From positions 1 through 59,165 of the forward strand of contig CAMYKD010000006.1 of assembly GCA_947258885.1 (NCBI GenBank): a DNA stretch of 59,165 nt, written 5' to 3'. The notes under the pieces are model-generated. The model ran no database searches. It worked only from the letters and a program-made list of their open reading frames with translations, and had not been told where the DNA came from. The stretch is from an uncultured Kiloniellales bacterium (GTDB taxonomy: Bacteria; Pseudomonadota; Alphaproteobacteria; Kiloniellales; JAKSDN01). Of the stretch, positions 51,575 through 59,165 are shown piece after piece. Position 1 is the stretch's first letter. Each line of letters opens with the position of its first letter. Position numbers and translations under genes: made by a program.

Positions 51575-53029
51575 ATGCCAAGCAGAATGCTGAAGTTCGT
51601 CAGCGTCGACCAGCGCCTGCCCGACAAGCGGGACGCGGCTGCCCGGCGCGAAGACTTCGATGAGATCTACCGCGAGTTCGACCCTGGCCGCGCCGCCGAT
51701 CAGGCCGCGCGCTGCTCGCAATGTGGCGTGCCCTTCTGTCAGGTGCACTGCCCACTGCACAACAATATCCCCGATTGGCTGATGCTGACCGCCGAGGGGC
51801 GGCTCGAAGAGGCCTACGAGCTGGCCCAGGCCACCAACAATCTGCCCGAGATCTGCGGCCGCATCTGCCCGCAGGACCGGCTTTGCGAGGGCAACTGCGT
51901 AATCGAGCAGGCCGGGCACGGTACCGTGACGATCGGCTCGGTGGAACGCTACATCACCGAAACCGCGTGGGAGCGTGGCTGGGTCAAACCGGTCCGGCCG
52001 CTGCGCGAGCTGGAGGCCTCGGTCGGCATCATCGGCGCCGGGCCCGCCGGTCTTGCCGCTGCCGAGGAGCTGCGCCGCCGGGGATATCGGGTAGACATCT
52101 ACGACCGCTACGACCGCATAGGCGGCCTGCTGGTCTATGGCATCCCGAACTTCAAACTGGAAAAAGACGTCGTGGCGCGGCGCGCCAAGCTGATCGCCGA
52201 GGCTGGAGTGACGTTCCATCTCGACTTCGAGGTCGGCCGCGATGCCACGCTCCAGGAGCTGCGCCAGCGTCACGCCGCATTGCTGATCGCCACCGGTGTC
52301 TACAAGGGGCGCGACATCAAGGTTCCGGGCGCCGGGCTCGGCGGCGTGGTACCGGCGCTCGACTATCTCATGGCTTCGAACCGCCAGGGCCTGGGCGATC
52401 AGGTGCCGGCCATCGACGACGGTACGCTGGACACGCGGGACAAGCACGTCGTCGTGGTCGGCGGCGGCGACACCGCGATGGACTGCGTGCGCACGGCGGT
52501 TCGACAGGGCGCCCGGTCGGTCAAGTGCCTCTATCGCCGGGACCGCCAGAACATGCCCGGCTCGCAGCGCGAGGTGGCCCACGCCGAGGAGGAAGGGGTC
52601 GAGTTCGTCTGGCTGGCGGCGCCGGAGGCCTTTCTGGGCGACGGCAAGGTCGCGGCGGTACGAGCGGCCCGGATTCACCTGGGCGTAGCGGATTCGACCG
52701 GCCGCCAGACTCCGACCGCGATCCCGGGGTCCAGCTTCACGGTCGAGGCCGACATCGTGATCAAGGCGCTGGGTTTCGACCCGGAGGACCTGCCGCGGCT
52801 GTTCGGCGCGCCGGAGCTGGGGGTAACCCGTTGGGGCACCGTCGGGATCGACTTCCGGACCATGATGACGTCGCTGGACGGCGTCTTCGCCGCCGGCGAC
52901 ATCGTACGCGGCGCTTCGCTCGTGGTCTGGGCGGTGCGTGACGGCCGCGACGTCGCCGCGCAGATCGACCAGTACATAGAGGCACAGAAGACGGACGGCG
53001 CGGCAGCGCCCAACCGTGCCGTGGCCTGA
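51575..53029 (+). CDS. gltD: glutamate synthase (NADPH) small subunit
   Basis: A 484-residue FAD/NADPH subunit of GOGAT, passing electrons from NADPH via Fe-S clusters to GltB. N-terminal cysteines ARCSQCGVPFCQVHCPLHN (about 45-65) and ICGRICPQDRLCEGNCV (about 90-110) bind two [4Fe-4S] clusters. The FAD motif is VGIIGAGPAGLAAAEEL, and the NADPH motif is VVVVGGGDTAMDCVRTA. The C-terminal FAD motif GVFAAGDIVRGASLVVWAV is also intact. The ATG at 51575 follows GGAGAAG. It comes before gltB (17-base gap), the reverse of the E. coli gltBD order. Confidence 0.96.
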   Translation: MPSRMLKFVSVDQRLPDKRDAAARREDFDEIYREFDPGRAADQAARCSQCGVPFCQVHCPLHNNIPDWLMLTAEGRLEEAYELAQATNNLPEICGRICPQDRLCEGNCVIEQAGHGTVTIGSVERYITETAWERGWVKPVRPLRELEASVGIIGAGPAGLAAAEELRRRGYRVDIYDRYDRIGGLLVYGIPNFKLEKDVVARRAKLIAEAGVTFHLDFEVGRDATLQELRQRHAALLIATGVYKGRDIKVPGAGLGGVVPALDYLMASNRQGLGDQVPAIDDGTLDTRDKHVVVVGGGDTAMDCVRTAVRQGARSVKCLYRRDRQNMPGSQREVAHAEEEGVEFVWLAAPEAFLGDGKVAAVRAARIHLGVADSTGRQTPTAIPGSSFTVEADIVIKALGFDPEDLPRLFGAPELGVTRWGTVGIDFRTMMTSLDGVFAAGDIVRGASLVVWAVRDGRDVAAQIDQYIEAQKTDGAAAPNRAVA

Positions 53030-53046
53030 ACCGGGTGGAAAATGAC

Positions 53047-56000
53047 ATGACCGGACGAACGACCGAGAACACGGGTGCTGGCCTTGTCGAGCGCTGGCGC
53101 GCGAACGCGAAACACCTGACGCGGAACGGCCTTTACGACCCGGCCGAGGAGCACGACGCCTGCGGCGTCGGCCTGGTGGCCACGATCGACGGCAAGCCGC
53201 GGCGCGAGGTGGTCGAGGCGGGAATCGAGGCGCTCAAGGCGGTCTGGCACCGCGGTGCCGTGGACGCGGATGGCAAGACCGGCGACGGCGCCGGCATCCA
53301 CGTGCAGATCCCCCAGGATTTCTTCCACGAGCACATCGCGCGCACCGGCCACGAGCCGGGCCCGGGCCGGATCGCCGTCGGCATGATCTTCCTGCCGCGC
53401 ACCGACCTGGGCGCTCAGGAGCGCTGCCGGGTCATCGTCGAACGCGAGATCCTCAGTTCCAGCTACAGCATCTACGGCTGGCGCCAAGTTCCGGTGAACA
53501 CCGAGGTCATCGGCGAGAAGGCCAACGCCACGCGCCCCGAGATCGAGCAGATCATGATCGCCAACAGCCGGGGCGTGACCGCCAAGCAATTCGAAGTCGA
53601 CCTCTATACCATCCGCCGGCGCATCGAGAAGGCGACCGAGGAGGAGTCGATCAAGGACTTCTACATCTGCTCTCTGTCCTGCCGCTCGGTGATCTACAAA
53701 GGTATGTTCCTGGCCGAACAGCTGACCGCCTTCTATCCCGACCTGCTGGATACCCGGTTCGTCTCCAACTTCGCCATCTTCCACCAGCGCTATTCGACCA
53801 ACACCTTTCCGAACTGGTGGCTCGCTCAGCCGTTCCGCGTGCTCGCCCACAACGGCGAGATCAACACGCTCAAGGGCAACGTCAACTGGATGAGGGCGCA
53901 CGAGTGCTTGCTGGCGAGCGAGGTACTGGGCGCGGCGGTCGAGGACGTCAAACCGATCATCCTGCCGGGCAGCTCGGACTCGGCGGCGCTCGACGCGGTC
54001 TTCGAGCTCATGGTCCGCGGCGGGCGCGACCTGCCCATGGTCAAGACCATGATGATCCCCGAGGCCTGGGGCCGGAACCAGAGCATGCCGCAGGCCCAGA
54101 AGGATCTCTACGGCTACTGCAACGCGGTAATGGAGCCCTGGGACGGTCCGGCGGCGATCTGCGCCTTCGGCGGGCGCTGGGCGATCGCCGGGATGGACCG
54201 TAACGGACTCAGGCCGCTCAGGTACACGATCACCGAGGACGGCCTGCTCTTCGCCGGTTCGGAGACCGGCATGGTCCGGCTCGACGAAAGCCGGATCGTG
54301 GAAAAGGGCCGCATCGGCCCGGGCCAGATGATCGCCATCGACCTGGCCGAGGGCCGCCTCTACCACGACCGGGAGATCAAGAGCCATTTGGCCGAGCAGG
54401 CGCCTTTCGGCCGCTGGATAGAGCTGATCAAGGTGATCGACGACCTGATAAAGCCGGACCACGGCGAGACGGTAGAGTTCGACAAGCAGGACCTGCGCCG
54501 GCGTCAGCTCTCCTTCGGCCTGACCATGGAGGACCTGGAGCTGGTCCTCCATCCCATGGTCGAGGACGCCAAGGAGCCGACCGGTTCCATGGGCGACGAC
54601 ACGCCGCTTGCGGTGCTTTCTGAGCGGTACCGCGGCTTGCACCATTTCTTCCGGCAGAACTTCAGCCAGGTCACCAATCCGCCGATCGACTCGCTACGCG
54701 AACGGCGGGTCATGAGCCTTAAGACCCGGCTCGGCAACCTGAGCAACATTCTCGACGAAGACGAGAGCCAGTGCCGGCTGCTGCAGCTCGATTCGCCGGT
54801 GCTGTCCAACGCCGAGTTCGATGCGATGCGTGCCTACCTGGGCGACACGGCCGGCGACATCGACTGCACCTTCGACGCGGACGGCGGCGAATTGGCACTG
54901 CGCGACGCGCTCGAGCGGGTTAAGCGCGAGGCCGAGGATGCGGTGCGCGGCGGCTGCGAGCATTTGGTGCTGAGCGACAAGGCCATGGGCCCTGGCCGCG
55001 CGGCGATTCCCATGATTTTGGCGACGGGCGCGGTCAACACGCACCTGATGCGCCAGAAGCTGCGCACCTTCATCTCGCTCAACGTGCGCAGTGGCGAGTG
55101 CCTCGACGTGCACTATTTCGCGGTGCTAATCGGCGTCGGCGCGACTACGGTGAACGCTTACCTGGCTCAGGAATCGATTGCCGAGCGTCAGCGCCGCGGC
55201 CTGTTCGGGGACACGACCCTGGAAGACTGCCTCCGCCGCTACATGACGGCGGTCGACGACGGCCTGCTCAAGGTCATGTCCAAGATGGGCATCGCGGTCA
55301 TCTCGTCCTATCGCGGCGGCTGCAACTTCGAAGCCGTCGGCCTGTCACGCACCCTGGTGGACGAGTACTTCCCCGCCATGCCCAGCCGTCTTTCCGGCAT
55401 CGGCTTGACCGGCATACAACAGAAGGTGCTCGAGCGGTACCGGCAGGCTTGGAACGAGGATTTCGTGACGCTGCCGGTGGGCGGCTTCTACCGCTACCGC
55501 CGCGGCGGCGAGCAGCATGCCTGGCAGGCCGGCTTGATCCACACCCTGCAGGCCGCGGTCGCGACGGATTCCTACTCGACCTACATGAAGTTCAGCGAGG
55601 GCACGCACAAGCTGCCGCCGTCCTCGCTGCGCGATCTGCTGGACTTCAAGACAGAGGGAACCGAGCCGATTCCACTAGAGGAGGTCGAATCGATCACCTC
55701 GATCCGCAAACGTTTCGTCACGCCCGGCATGTCGCTGGGGGCGCTCGGGCCCGAGGCCCACGGCACCTTGAACATCGCCATGAACCGGATCGGCGCCAAG
55801 TCCGACTCGGGCGAAGGCGGCGAAGATCCCGAGCGCTACCATCCCACGCCGCACGGCGACAACGCGAACTCGGCAATCAAGCAGGTCGCGTCCGGGCGCT
55901 TCGGGGTGACCGCCGAATATCTCAACAAGTGCCGCGAAATCGAGATCAAGGTCGCCCAGGGCGCCAAGCCTGGCGAAGGTGGTCAGCTGCCCGGCTTCAA

Positions 56001-57597
56001 GGTGACCGAGATGATCGCCAGGTTCCGGCACTCGACGCCGGGCGTGATGCTGATCTCGCCGCCGCCGCACCACGACATCTACTCGATCGAGGACCTGGCG
56101 CAGCTGATCTACGACCTGAAGCAGATCAATCCGGAGGCGCGGGTCTGCGTCAAGCTGGTGGCGCGCTCGGGCATCGGCACGGTCGCCGCCGGCGTTGCCA
56201 AGGCGAAGGCCGATGTGATTCTGATCTCGGGGCATTCGGGGGGCACGGGCGCCTCGCCGCAGACCTCGATCAAGTACGCCGGCGTGCCCTGGGAGATGGG
56301 CCTGTCCGAGGTCCAGCAGGTGCTGACCCTGAACCGGCTGCGCCACCACGTGCGGTTGCGCACCGACGGCGGTGTCAAGACCGGCCGGGACGTGGTGATC
56401 GCCGCCATGCTGGGGGCCGAGGAGTTCGGCGTCGGCACCGCCTCGCTGATCGCCATGGGCTGCATCATGGTGCGGCAGTGCCACTCGAACACCTGCCCGG
56501 TCGGCGTCTGCACCCAGGATCCGGCGCTGCGCGAAAAGTTCACCGGCACGCCGGAGAAGGTCGTCAACCTATTCAGCTTCATGGCCGAGGAGGTGCGCGA
56601 GATCCTGGCCTCCCTGGGCGCGCGCTCGCTGGACGAGATCGTCGGCCGCACGGACCTGCTGCTCCAGGTCAGCCGCGGCGCCGCCCATCTGGACGACCTC
56701 GATCTGAACCCGATCCTGGCCATGGCCGATTCGGGCGACAATCCGATGCACTGCACGCTCGTGGGCCGTAATGAGGTGCCCGAGACCCTGGACGCCCAGA
56801 TCATCGAGGACGCCCGCGCCCTCTTCGAGGAGGGCGAGAAGATGCAGCTGCAGTACACGATCCGCAACACGCACCGGGCGATCGGCACCAAGCTGTCGTC
56901 CAAGATCACCCGCCGCTTCGGCATGGCCGGCCTCAAGCCGAATCACGTCACGGTGCGCCTGCGCGGCTCGGCCGGCCAGTCGCTCGGCGCCTTCGCGGTC
57001 CAGGGCCTCAAGCTCGAGGTCTTCGGCGACGCCAACGACTACGTCGGCAAGGGCCTGTCCGGCGGCACCATCGTGGTGCGGCCGATGACCGCGAGCCCCT
57101 TGGAGACCGGTGCGAACACGATCATCGGCAATACCGTGCTCTACGGGGCGACGGCCGGCAGCCTATTTGCCGCCGGCCAGGCGGGTGAGCGCTTCTGCGT
57201 GCGCAACTCCGGCGCCACGGCGGTGGTCGAGGGCTGCGGCTCGAACGGCTGCGAGTACATGACCGGCGGCGTGGCCGCGATCCTGGGCGACGTAGGCGAC
57301 AATTTCGCCGCCGGCATGACCGGCGGCATGGCCTTCGTCTACGACCCGGACGAACTGCTGCCGGGGCGCATCAACCCGGACTCGGTGGTCTACCAGAGGC
57401 TCGAGACCGAGCATTGGGAAGGCGTGCTCAAGCAGCTGGTGCGCCGGCACCGGGAGGAGACCCTGTCCCGACTCGCCGAACGCCTGCTGATTCACTGGCC
57501 GCAGGAGCGCGGCCATGTCTGGCAGGTCGTGCCGAAGGAGATGATCGAGCGCCTGGAGCACCCGATCACTTTGGCGGCGGAAGCGAAGAGGGCCTAA
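53047..57597 (+). CDS. gltB: glutamate synthase (NADPH) large subunit
   Basis: A 1516-residue GOGAT large subunit that makes two glutamates from glutamine and 2-oxoglutarate. A propeptide of about 35 residues ends at DPAEEHDA before CGVGLVATIDG; that Cys becomes the N-terminal nucleophile of the Ntn amidotransferase domain. HQRYSTNTFPNWWLAQPFRVLAHNGEINT is the glutamine site. The FMN/TIM-barrel synthase domain contains the motif SPPPHHDIYSIEDLAQLIYDLK and HSGGTGASP. The [3Fe-4S] Cys cluster is CHSNTCPVGVC. The C-terminal right-handed beta-helix is visible as GxxG repeats (GSAGQSLGAFA, NDYVGKGLSGGTIV). The start at 53047 is used; a GTG four codons upstream is possible. Confidence 0.97.
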   Translation: MTGRTTENTGAGLVERWRANAKHLTRNGLYDPAEEHDACGVGLVATIDGKPRREVVEAGIEALKAVWHRGAVDADGKTGDGAGIHVQIPQDFFHEHIARTGHEPGPGRIAVGMIFLPRTDLGAQERCRVIVEREILSSSYSIYGWRQVPVNTEVIGEKANATRPEIEQIMIANSRGVTAKQFEVDLYTIRRRIEKATEEESIKDFYICSLSCRSVIYKGMFLAEQLTAFYPDLLDTRFVSNFAIFHQRYSTNTFPNWWLAQPFRVLAHNGEINTLKGNVNWMRAHECLLASEVLGAAVEDVKPIILPGSSDSAALDAVFELMVRGGRDLPMVKTMMIPEAWGRNQSMPQAQKDLYGYCNAVMEPWDGPAAICAFGGRWAIAGMDRNGLRPLRYTITEDGLLFAGSETGMVRLDESRIVEKGRIGPGQMIAIDLAEGRLYHDREIKSHLAEQAPFGRWIELIKVIDDLIKPDHGETVEFDKQDLRRRQLSFGLTMEDLELVLHPMVEDAKEPTGSMGDDTPLAVLSERYRGLHHFFRQNFSQVTNPPIDSLRERRVMSLKTRLGNLSNILDEDESQCRLLQLDSPVLSNAEFDAMRAYLGDTAGDIDCTFDADGGELALRDALERVKREAEDAVRGGCEHLVLSDKAMGPGRAAIPMILATGAVNTHLMRQKLRTFISLNVRSGECLDVHYFAVLIGVGATTVNAYLAQESIAERQRRGLFGDTTLEDCLRRYMTAVDDGLLKVMSKMGIAVISSYRGGCNFEAVGLSRTLVDEYFPAMPSRLSGIGLTGIQQKVLERYRQAWNEDFVTLPVGGFYRYRRGGEQHAWQAGLIHTLQAAVATDSYSTYMKFSEGTHKLPPSSLRDLLDFKTEGTEPIPLEEVESITSIRKRFVTPGMSLGALGPEAHGTLNIAMNRIGAKSDSGEGGEDPERYHPTPHGDNANSAIKQVASGRFGVTAEYLNKCREIEIKVAQGAKPGEGGQLPGFKVTEMIARFRHSTPGVMLISPPPHHDIYSIEDLAQLIYDLKQINPEARVCVKLVARSGIGTVAAGVAKAKADVILISGHSGGTGASPQTSIKYAGVPWEMGLSEVQQVLTLNRLRHHVRLRTDGGVKTGRDVVIAAMLGAEEFGVGTASLIAMGCIMVRQCHSNTCPVGVCTQDPALREKFTGTPEKVVNLFSFMAEEVREILASLGARSLDEIVGRTDLLLQVSRGAAHLDDLDLNPILAMADSGDNPMHCTLVGRNEVPETLDAQIIEDARALFEEGEKMQLQYTIRNTHRAIGTKLSSKITRRFGMAGLKPNHVTVRLRGSAGQSLGAFAVQGLKLEVFGDANDYVGKGLSGGTIVVRPMTASPLETGANTIIGNTVLYGATAGSLFAAGQAGERFCVRNSGATAVVEGCGSNGCEYMTGGVAAILGDVGDNFAAGMTGGMAFVYDPDELLPGRINPDSVVYQRLETEHWEGVLKQLVRRHREETLSRLAERLLIHWPQERGHVWQVVPKEMIERLEHPITLAAEAKRA

Positions 57598-57759
57598 GGG
57601 ACAGGATTGCCGGCCCCTCGGGTCAGGCCGCCTCCTGGGGAATTTCGGTGACATGTTCTCCGCGGGCTTGACCCGGCCTGCCGGGATCGCGACCTTGGAT
57701 CGACGATCCGGCCTCGGGAGAGCCCTGGCGCCGTCTTCAGGGAGTTCGTCCGGCCGCCC

Positions 57760-58428
57760 ATGCGCACCCTCTACCATCTGCCGCTCGAGACGGGCTGCCG
57801 CAAGATCCGAATCCTGCTGGCCGAGAAGACGCTCGACTTCGAGCTCAAGGTGGAGAAGGTCTGGGAGCGCCGGGCGTCCTTCCTGCAGCTCAACCCGGCC
57901 GGCGAGGTGCCGGTGCTGATCGAGGCGGACGGCACCTCGATTGCCGGCGCCGGGGTCGTGGCGGAGTATCTGGAGGAGGCCTACCCGGAGCCGAGCCTGC
58001 TGGGCGGGCCGCCGATCGACCGGGCCGAGACCCGGCGCCTGGTCACTTGGTTCGAGGTGAAGTTCCAGCGCGAGGTGACGCGGAACCTGGTCGGCGAAAA
58101 GATCATGAAGCGCGTGCTCGGCCAGGGCGAGCCGCATGCCGGCGCCATCCGCGCCGGCCACGCCAACGTGCACTATCATCTGGACTACATCGCCTGGCTG
58201 TCCGAGCGGCGGCGCTGGTTGGCCGGCGACGACTTCTCGCTGGCCGACATCACCGCGGCGGCGGAGCTCTCCGCGGTCGACTACCTGGGCGACGTGCCCT
58301 GGGAGGAGCACGGCGAGGCCAAGCACTGGTACGCCCGGGTCAAGTCTCGGCCGAGCCTCCGGCCGCTGCTCGCCGACCGCGTCCCCGGCAACCCGCCGTC
58401 CCGGCATTACGCGAACCTGGATTTCTAG
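57760..58428 (+). CDS. fzlA: glutathione S-transferase-fold protein, FzlA-like
   Basis: A 222-residue GST-fold protein. N-terminal thioredoxin-like half: RTLYHLPLETGCRKIRILLAEK, then NPAGEVPVLIEADGTSIAGAGVVAEYLEE. The C-terminal helical half contains RWLAGDDFSLADITAAAELSAVDYLGDVPW, the GST N-capping box region. The end SRPSLRPLLADRVPGNPPSRHYANLDF fits FzlA, the alphaproteobacterial FtsZ-binding division protein. Its conserved extreme C-terminus (LDF) is needed to signal to septal wall synthesis, as reported for Caulobacter. An ordinary GST cannot be excluded. The ATG is at 57760. It lies 162 bases after gltB and 51 before the SDR gene. Confidence 0.7.
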   Translation: MRTLYHLPLETGCRKIRILLAEKTLDFELKVEKVWERRASFLQLNPAGEVPVLIEADGTSIAGAGVVAEYLEEAYPEPSLLGGPPIDRAETRRLVTWFEVKFQREVTRNLVGEKIMKRVLGQGEPHAGAIRAGHANVHYHLDYIAWLSERRRWLAGDDFSLADITAAAELSAVDYLGDVPWEEHGEAKHWYARVKSRPSLRPLLADRVPGNPPSRHYANLDF

Positions 58429-58479
58429 ACTTGCTGGGACAGGGCGAAGGGGAAGAGATACAACAGAAGGCCTATCGAT

Positions 58480-59165
58480 ATGCCGACTCGAGACACCCCG
58501 CCCCGCCTGTTCTGCTTCGGCCTCGGCTATACCGCTCGGGTTCTCACCGGGCGTCTGCGGGCGCAAGGCTGGCGGGTCGCCGGCACGACCCGCGGCGACG
58601 GCGAGGCCGAGTCGTTCGCCCGTGCCGGCTTCGAGGTCTATCCCTTCGACCGCGCCCGTCCGCTGGCTGATCCCGGCGCGGCGCTGGCGGGCACGACGTA
58701 CCTGCTGTCCAGCGTGCCGCCCGACGAGACCGGCGACCCGGTGATCGACTGCCACGGCGCCCATATCGCCGCGCTGGCGGGCCTCGCCTGGGCCGGCTAC
58801 CTCTCGACCACCGGGGTTTACGGCGACCGCGACGGCGGCTGGGTCGACGAGGACTCGGCGCTTGAGCCGACCGGCGAACGCGGCCGCAACCGCGCCGCAG
58901 CCGAGACCGCCTGGCTCGCCCTGCAGCAGGATCACGGCGTGCCGGTGCACCTTTTCCGGCTGGCCGGGATCTACGGTCCCGGGCGCAACGCGCTTGCCAC
59001 CGTTAGGGCCGGCCAGGCCAAGCGCATCGACAAGCCGGGCCAGGTGTTCAGCCGGATCCACGTTGAGGACATCGCCACGGTGCTGGAGGCCTCCATGGCC
59101 CGGCCGAACCCGGGCCGCGCCTACAACGTTTGCGACGACAACCCGGCGCCGCCGGCCGAGGTGAT
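58480..59165 (+). CDS. NAD(P)-dependent epimerase/SDR-like protein (YeeZ type), cut by window edge
   Basis: At least 228 residues of a Rossmann-fold protein running off the right edge, starting at the ATG at 58480. RLFCFGLGYTARVLTGRLRAQGWRVAGTTR is a nucleotide-binding start of the YeeZ form (GLGYTA instead of GxxGxxG). YLLSSVPPDETGDPV, YLSTTGVYGDRDGGWVDE and RLAGIYGPGRNALATVRAG are typical of SDR family 'YeeZ/nucleoside-diphosphate-sugar epimerase-like' proteins. FSRIHVEDIATVLEASM is the epimerase C-terminal part. A tyrosine of a YxxxK pair is not visible; the region reads RGRNRAAAE. The substrate is unknown. It follows the FzlA-like gene in the same direction by 51 bases. Confidence 0.85.
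   Translation, partial: MPTRDTPPRLFCFGLGYTARVLTGRLRAQGWRVAGTTRGDGEAESFARAGFEVYPFDRARPLADPGAALAGTTYLLSSVPPDETGDPVIDCHGAHIAALAGLAWAGYLSTTGVYGDRDGGWVDEDSALEPTGERGRNRAAAETAWLALQQDHGVPVHLFRLAGIYGPGRNALATVRAGQAKRIDKPGQVFSRIHVEDIATVLEASMARPNPGRAYNVCDDNPAPPAEV

Noticed and set aside
52675-54645. 656-codon minus-strand frame opposite gltD and gltB
   Set aside because: Leu/Val/Asp/Arg-rich shadow over conserved glutamate synthase sequence. No start signal or homology.
57163-59061. 632-codon minus-strand frame across gltB, fzlA and the SDR gene
   Set aside because: Spans three clear plus-strand genes and has no recognisable domain.

Overview
This is a GC-rich, gene-dense stretch of an alphaproteobacterial chromosome. 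It probably belongs to the Rhodospirillales/Kiloniellales side of the class; that placement is inferred from gene content and order, not measured. The class-specific markers are a DivL-type tyrosine 'histidine kinase', a MipZ-type ParA ATPase, an FzlA-like GST-fold protein, a FYDLN-acid protein, a DUF1150 protein next to Hsp20, and the clusters tsaE-amgK-murU-addB-addA, trpB-trpA-accD-folC and aroA-cmk-rpsA-ihfB-lapA. Both window ends cut genes: a HAD hydrolase on the left and an NAD-dependent epimerase-like gene on the right.

Layout. 1-4.3 kb (minus): HAD hydrolase, class-I glutamine amidotransferase, lipoprotein of unknown function, class-V aminotransferase and a YugP-like zinc protease. 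4.5-18.9 kb (mostly plus): ahcY, divL, then a tightly coupled tsaE-amgK-murU-addB-addA run and trxA, closed by a terminator; a ferredoxin-NADP reductase lies opposite. 18.9-23.3 kb (minus): folC, accD, trpA, trpB. 23.5-29.3 kb: a block lying between trpB and trpF, genes that usually adjoin in this class. It holds an E. coli ynbABCD-like phospholipid gene set (CDP-alcohol phosphatidyltransferase, CdsA-like cytidylyltransferase, acyltransferase, hydrolase-methyltransferase fusion and a decayed fifth gene) and a TerB-MipZ fusion. 29.4-39.3 kb (minus): trpF, a membrane protein, pyrF, amtB, an ornithine cyclodeaminase-like gene, lapA, ihfB, rpsA, cmk and aroA. 39.4-42.2 kb: FYDLN protein, tRNA-Ala(GGC), an internally duplicated unknown protein, and hsp20-DUF1150 behind a probable heat-shock promoter and ROSE-like RNA thermometer. 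42.2-49.1 kb (minus): kdsD-lptC-lptA-lptB-rpoN-hpf-ptsN in the classical order, preceded by a ribonuclease D. 49.4-59.2 kb: NDUFA9-like protein, uppP (minus), gltD-gltB, fzlA and the cut epimerase-like gene.

How the genes work together. Most of the window is housekeeping: the envelope (Lpt transport, KDO precursor, UppP, AmgK/MurU recycling, lipid genes), nitrogen and amino acids (GltBD, AmtB, RpoN, PtsN, TrpFBA, AroA), recombination (AddAB), and cell-cycle control (DivL, MipZ-like, FzlA-like). The most unusual items are the ynb-like lipid block with its collapsed phosphatase-like remnant, the TerB domain fused to MipZ, a perfect 42-bp in-frame tandem duplication inside divL, and the candidate RNA thermometer ahead of hsp20.

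Many long open frames opposite genuine genes are GC-bias shadows and have been left out. All family names come from reading motifs and remembered family features; no database search was run.
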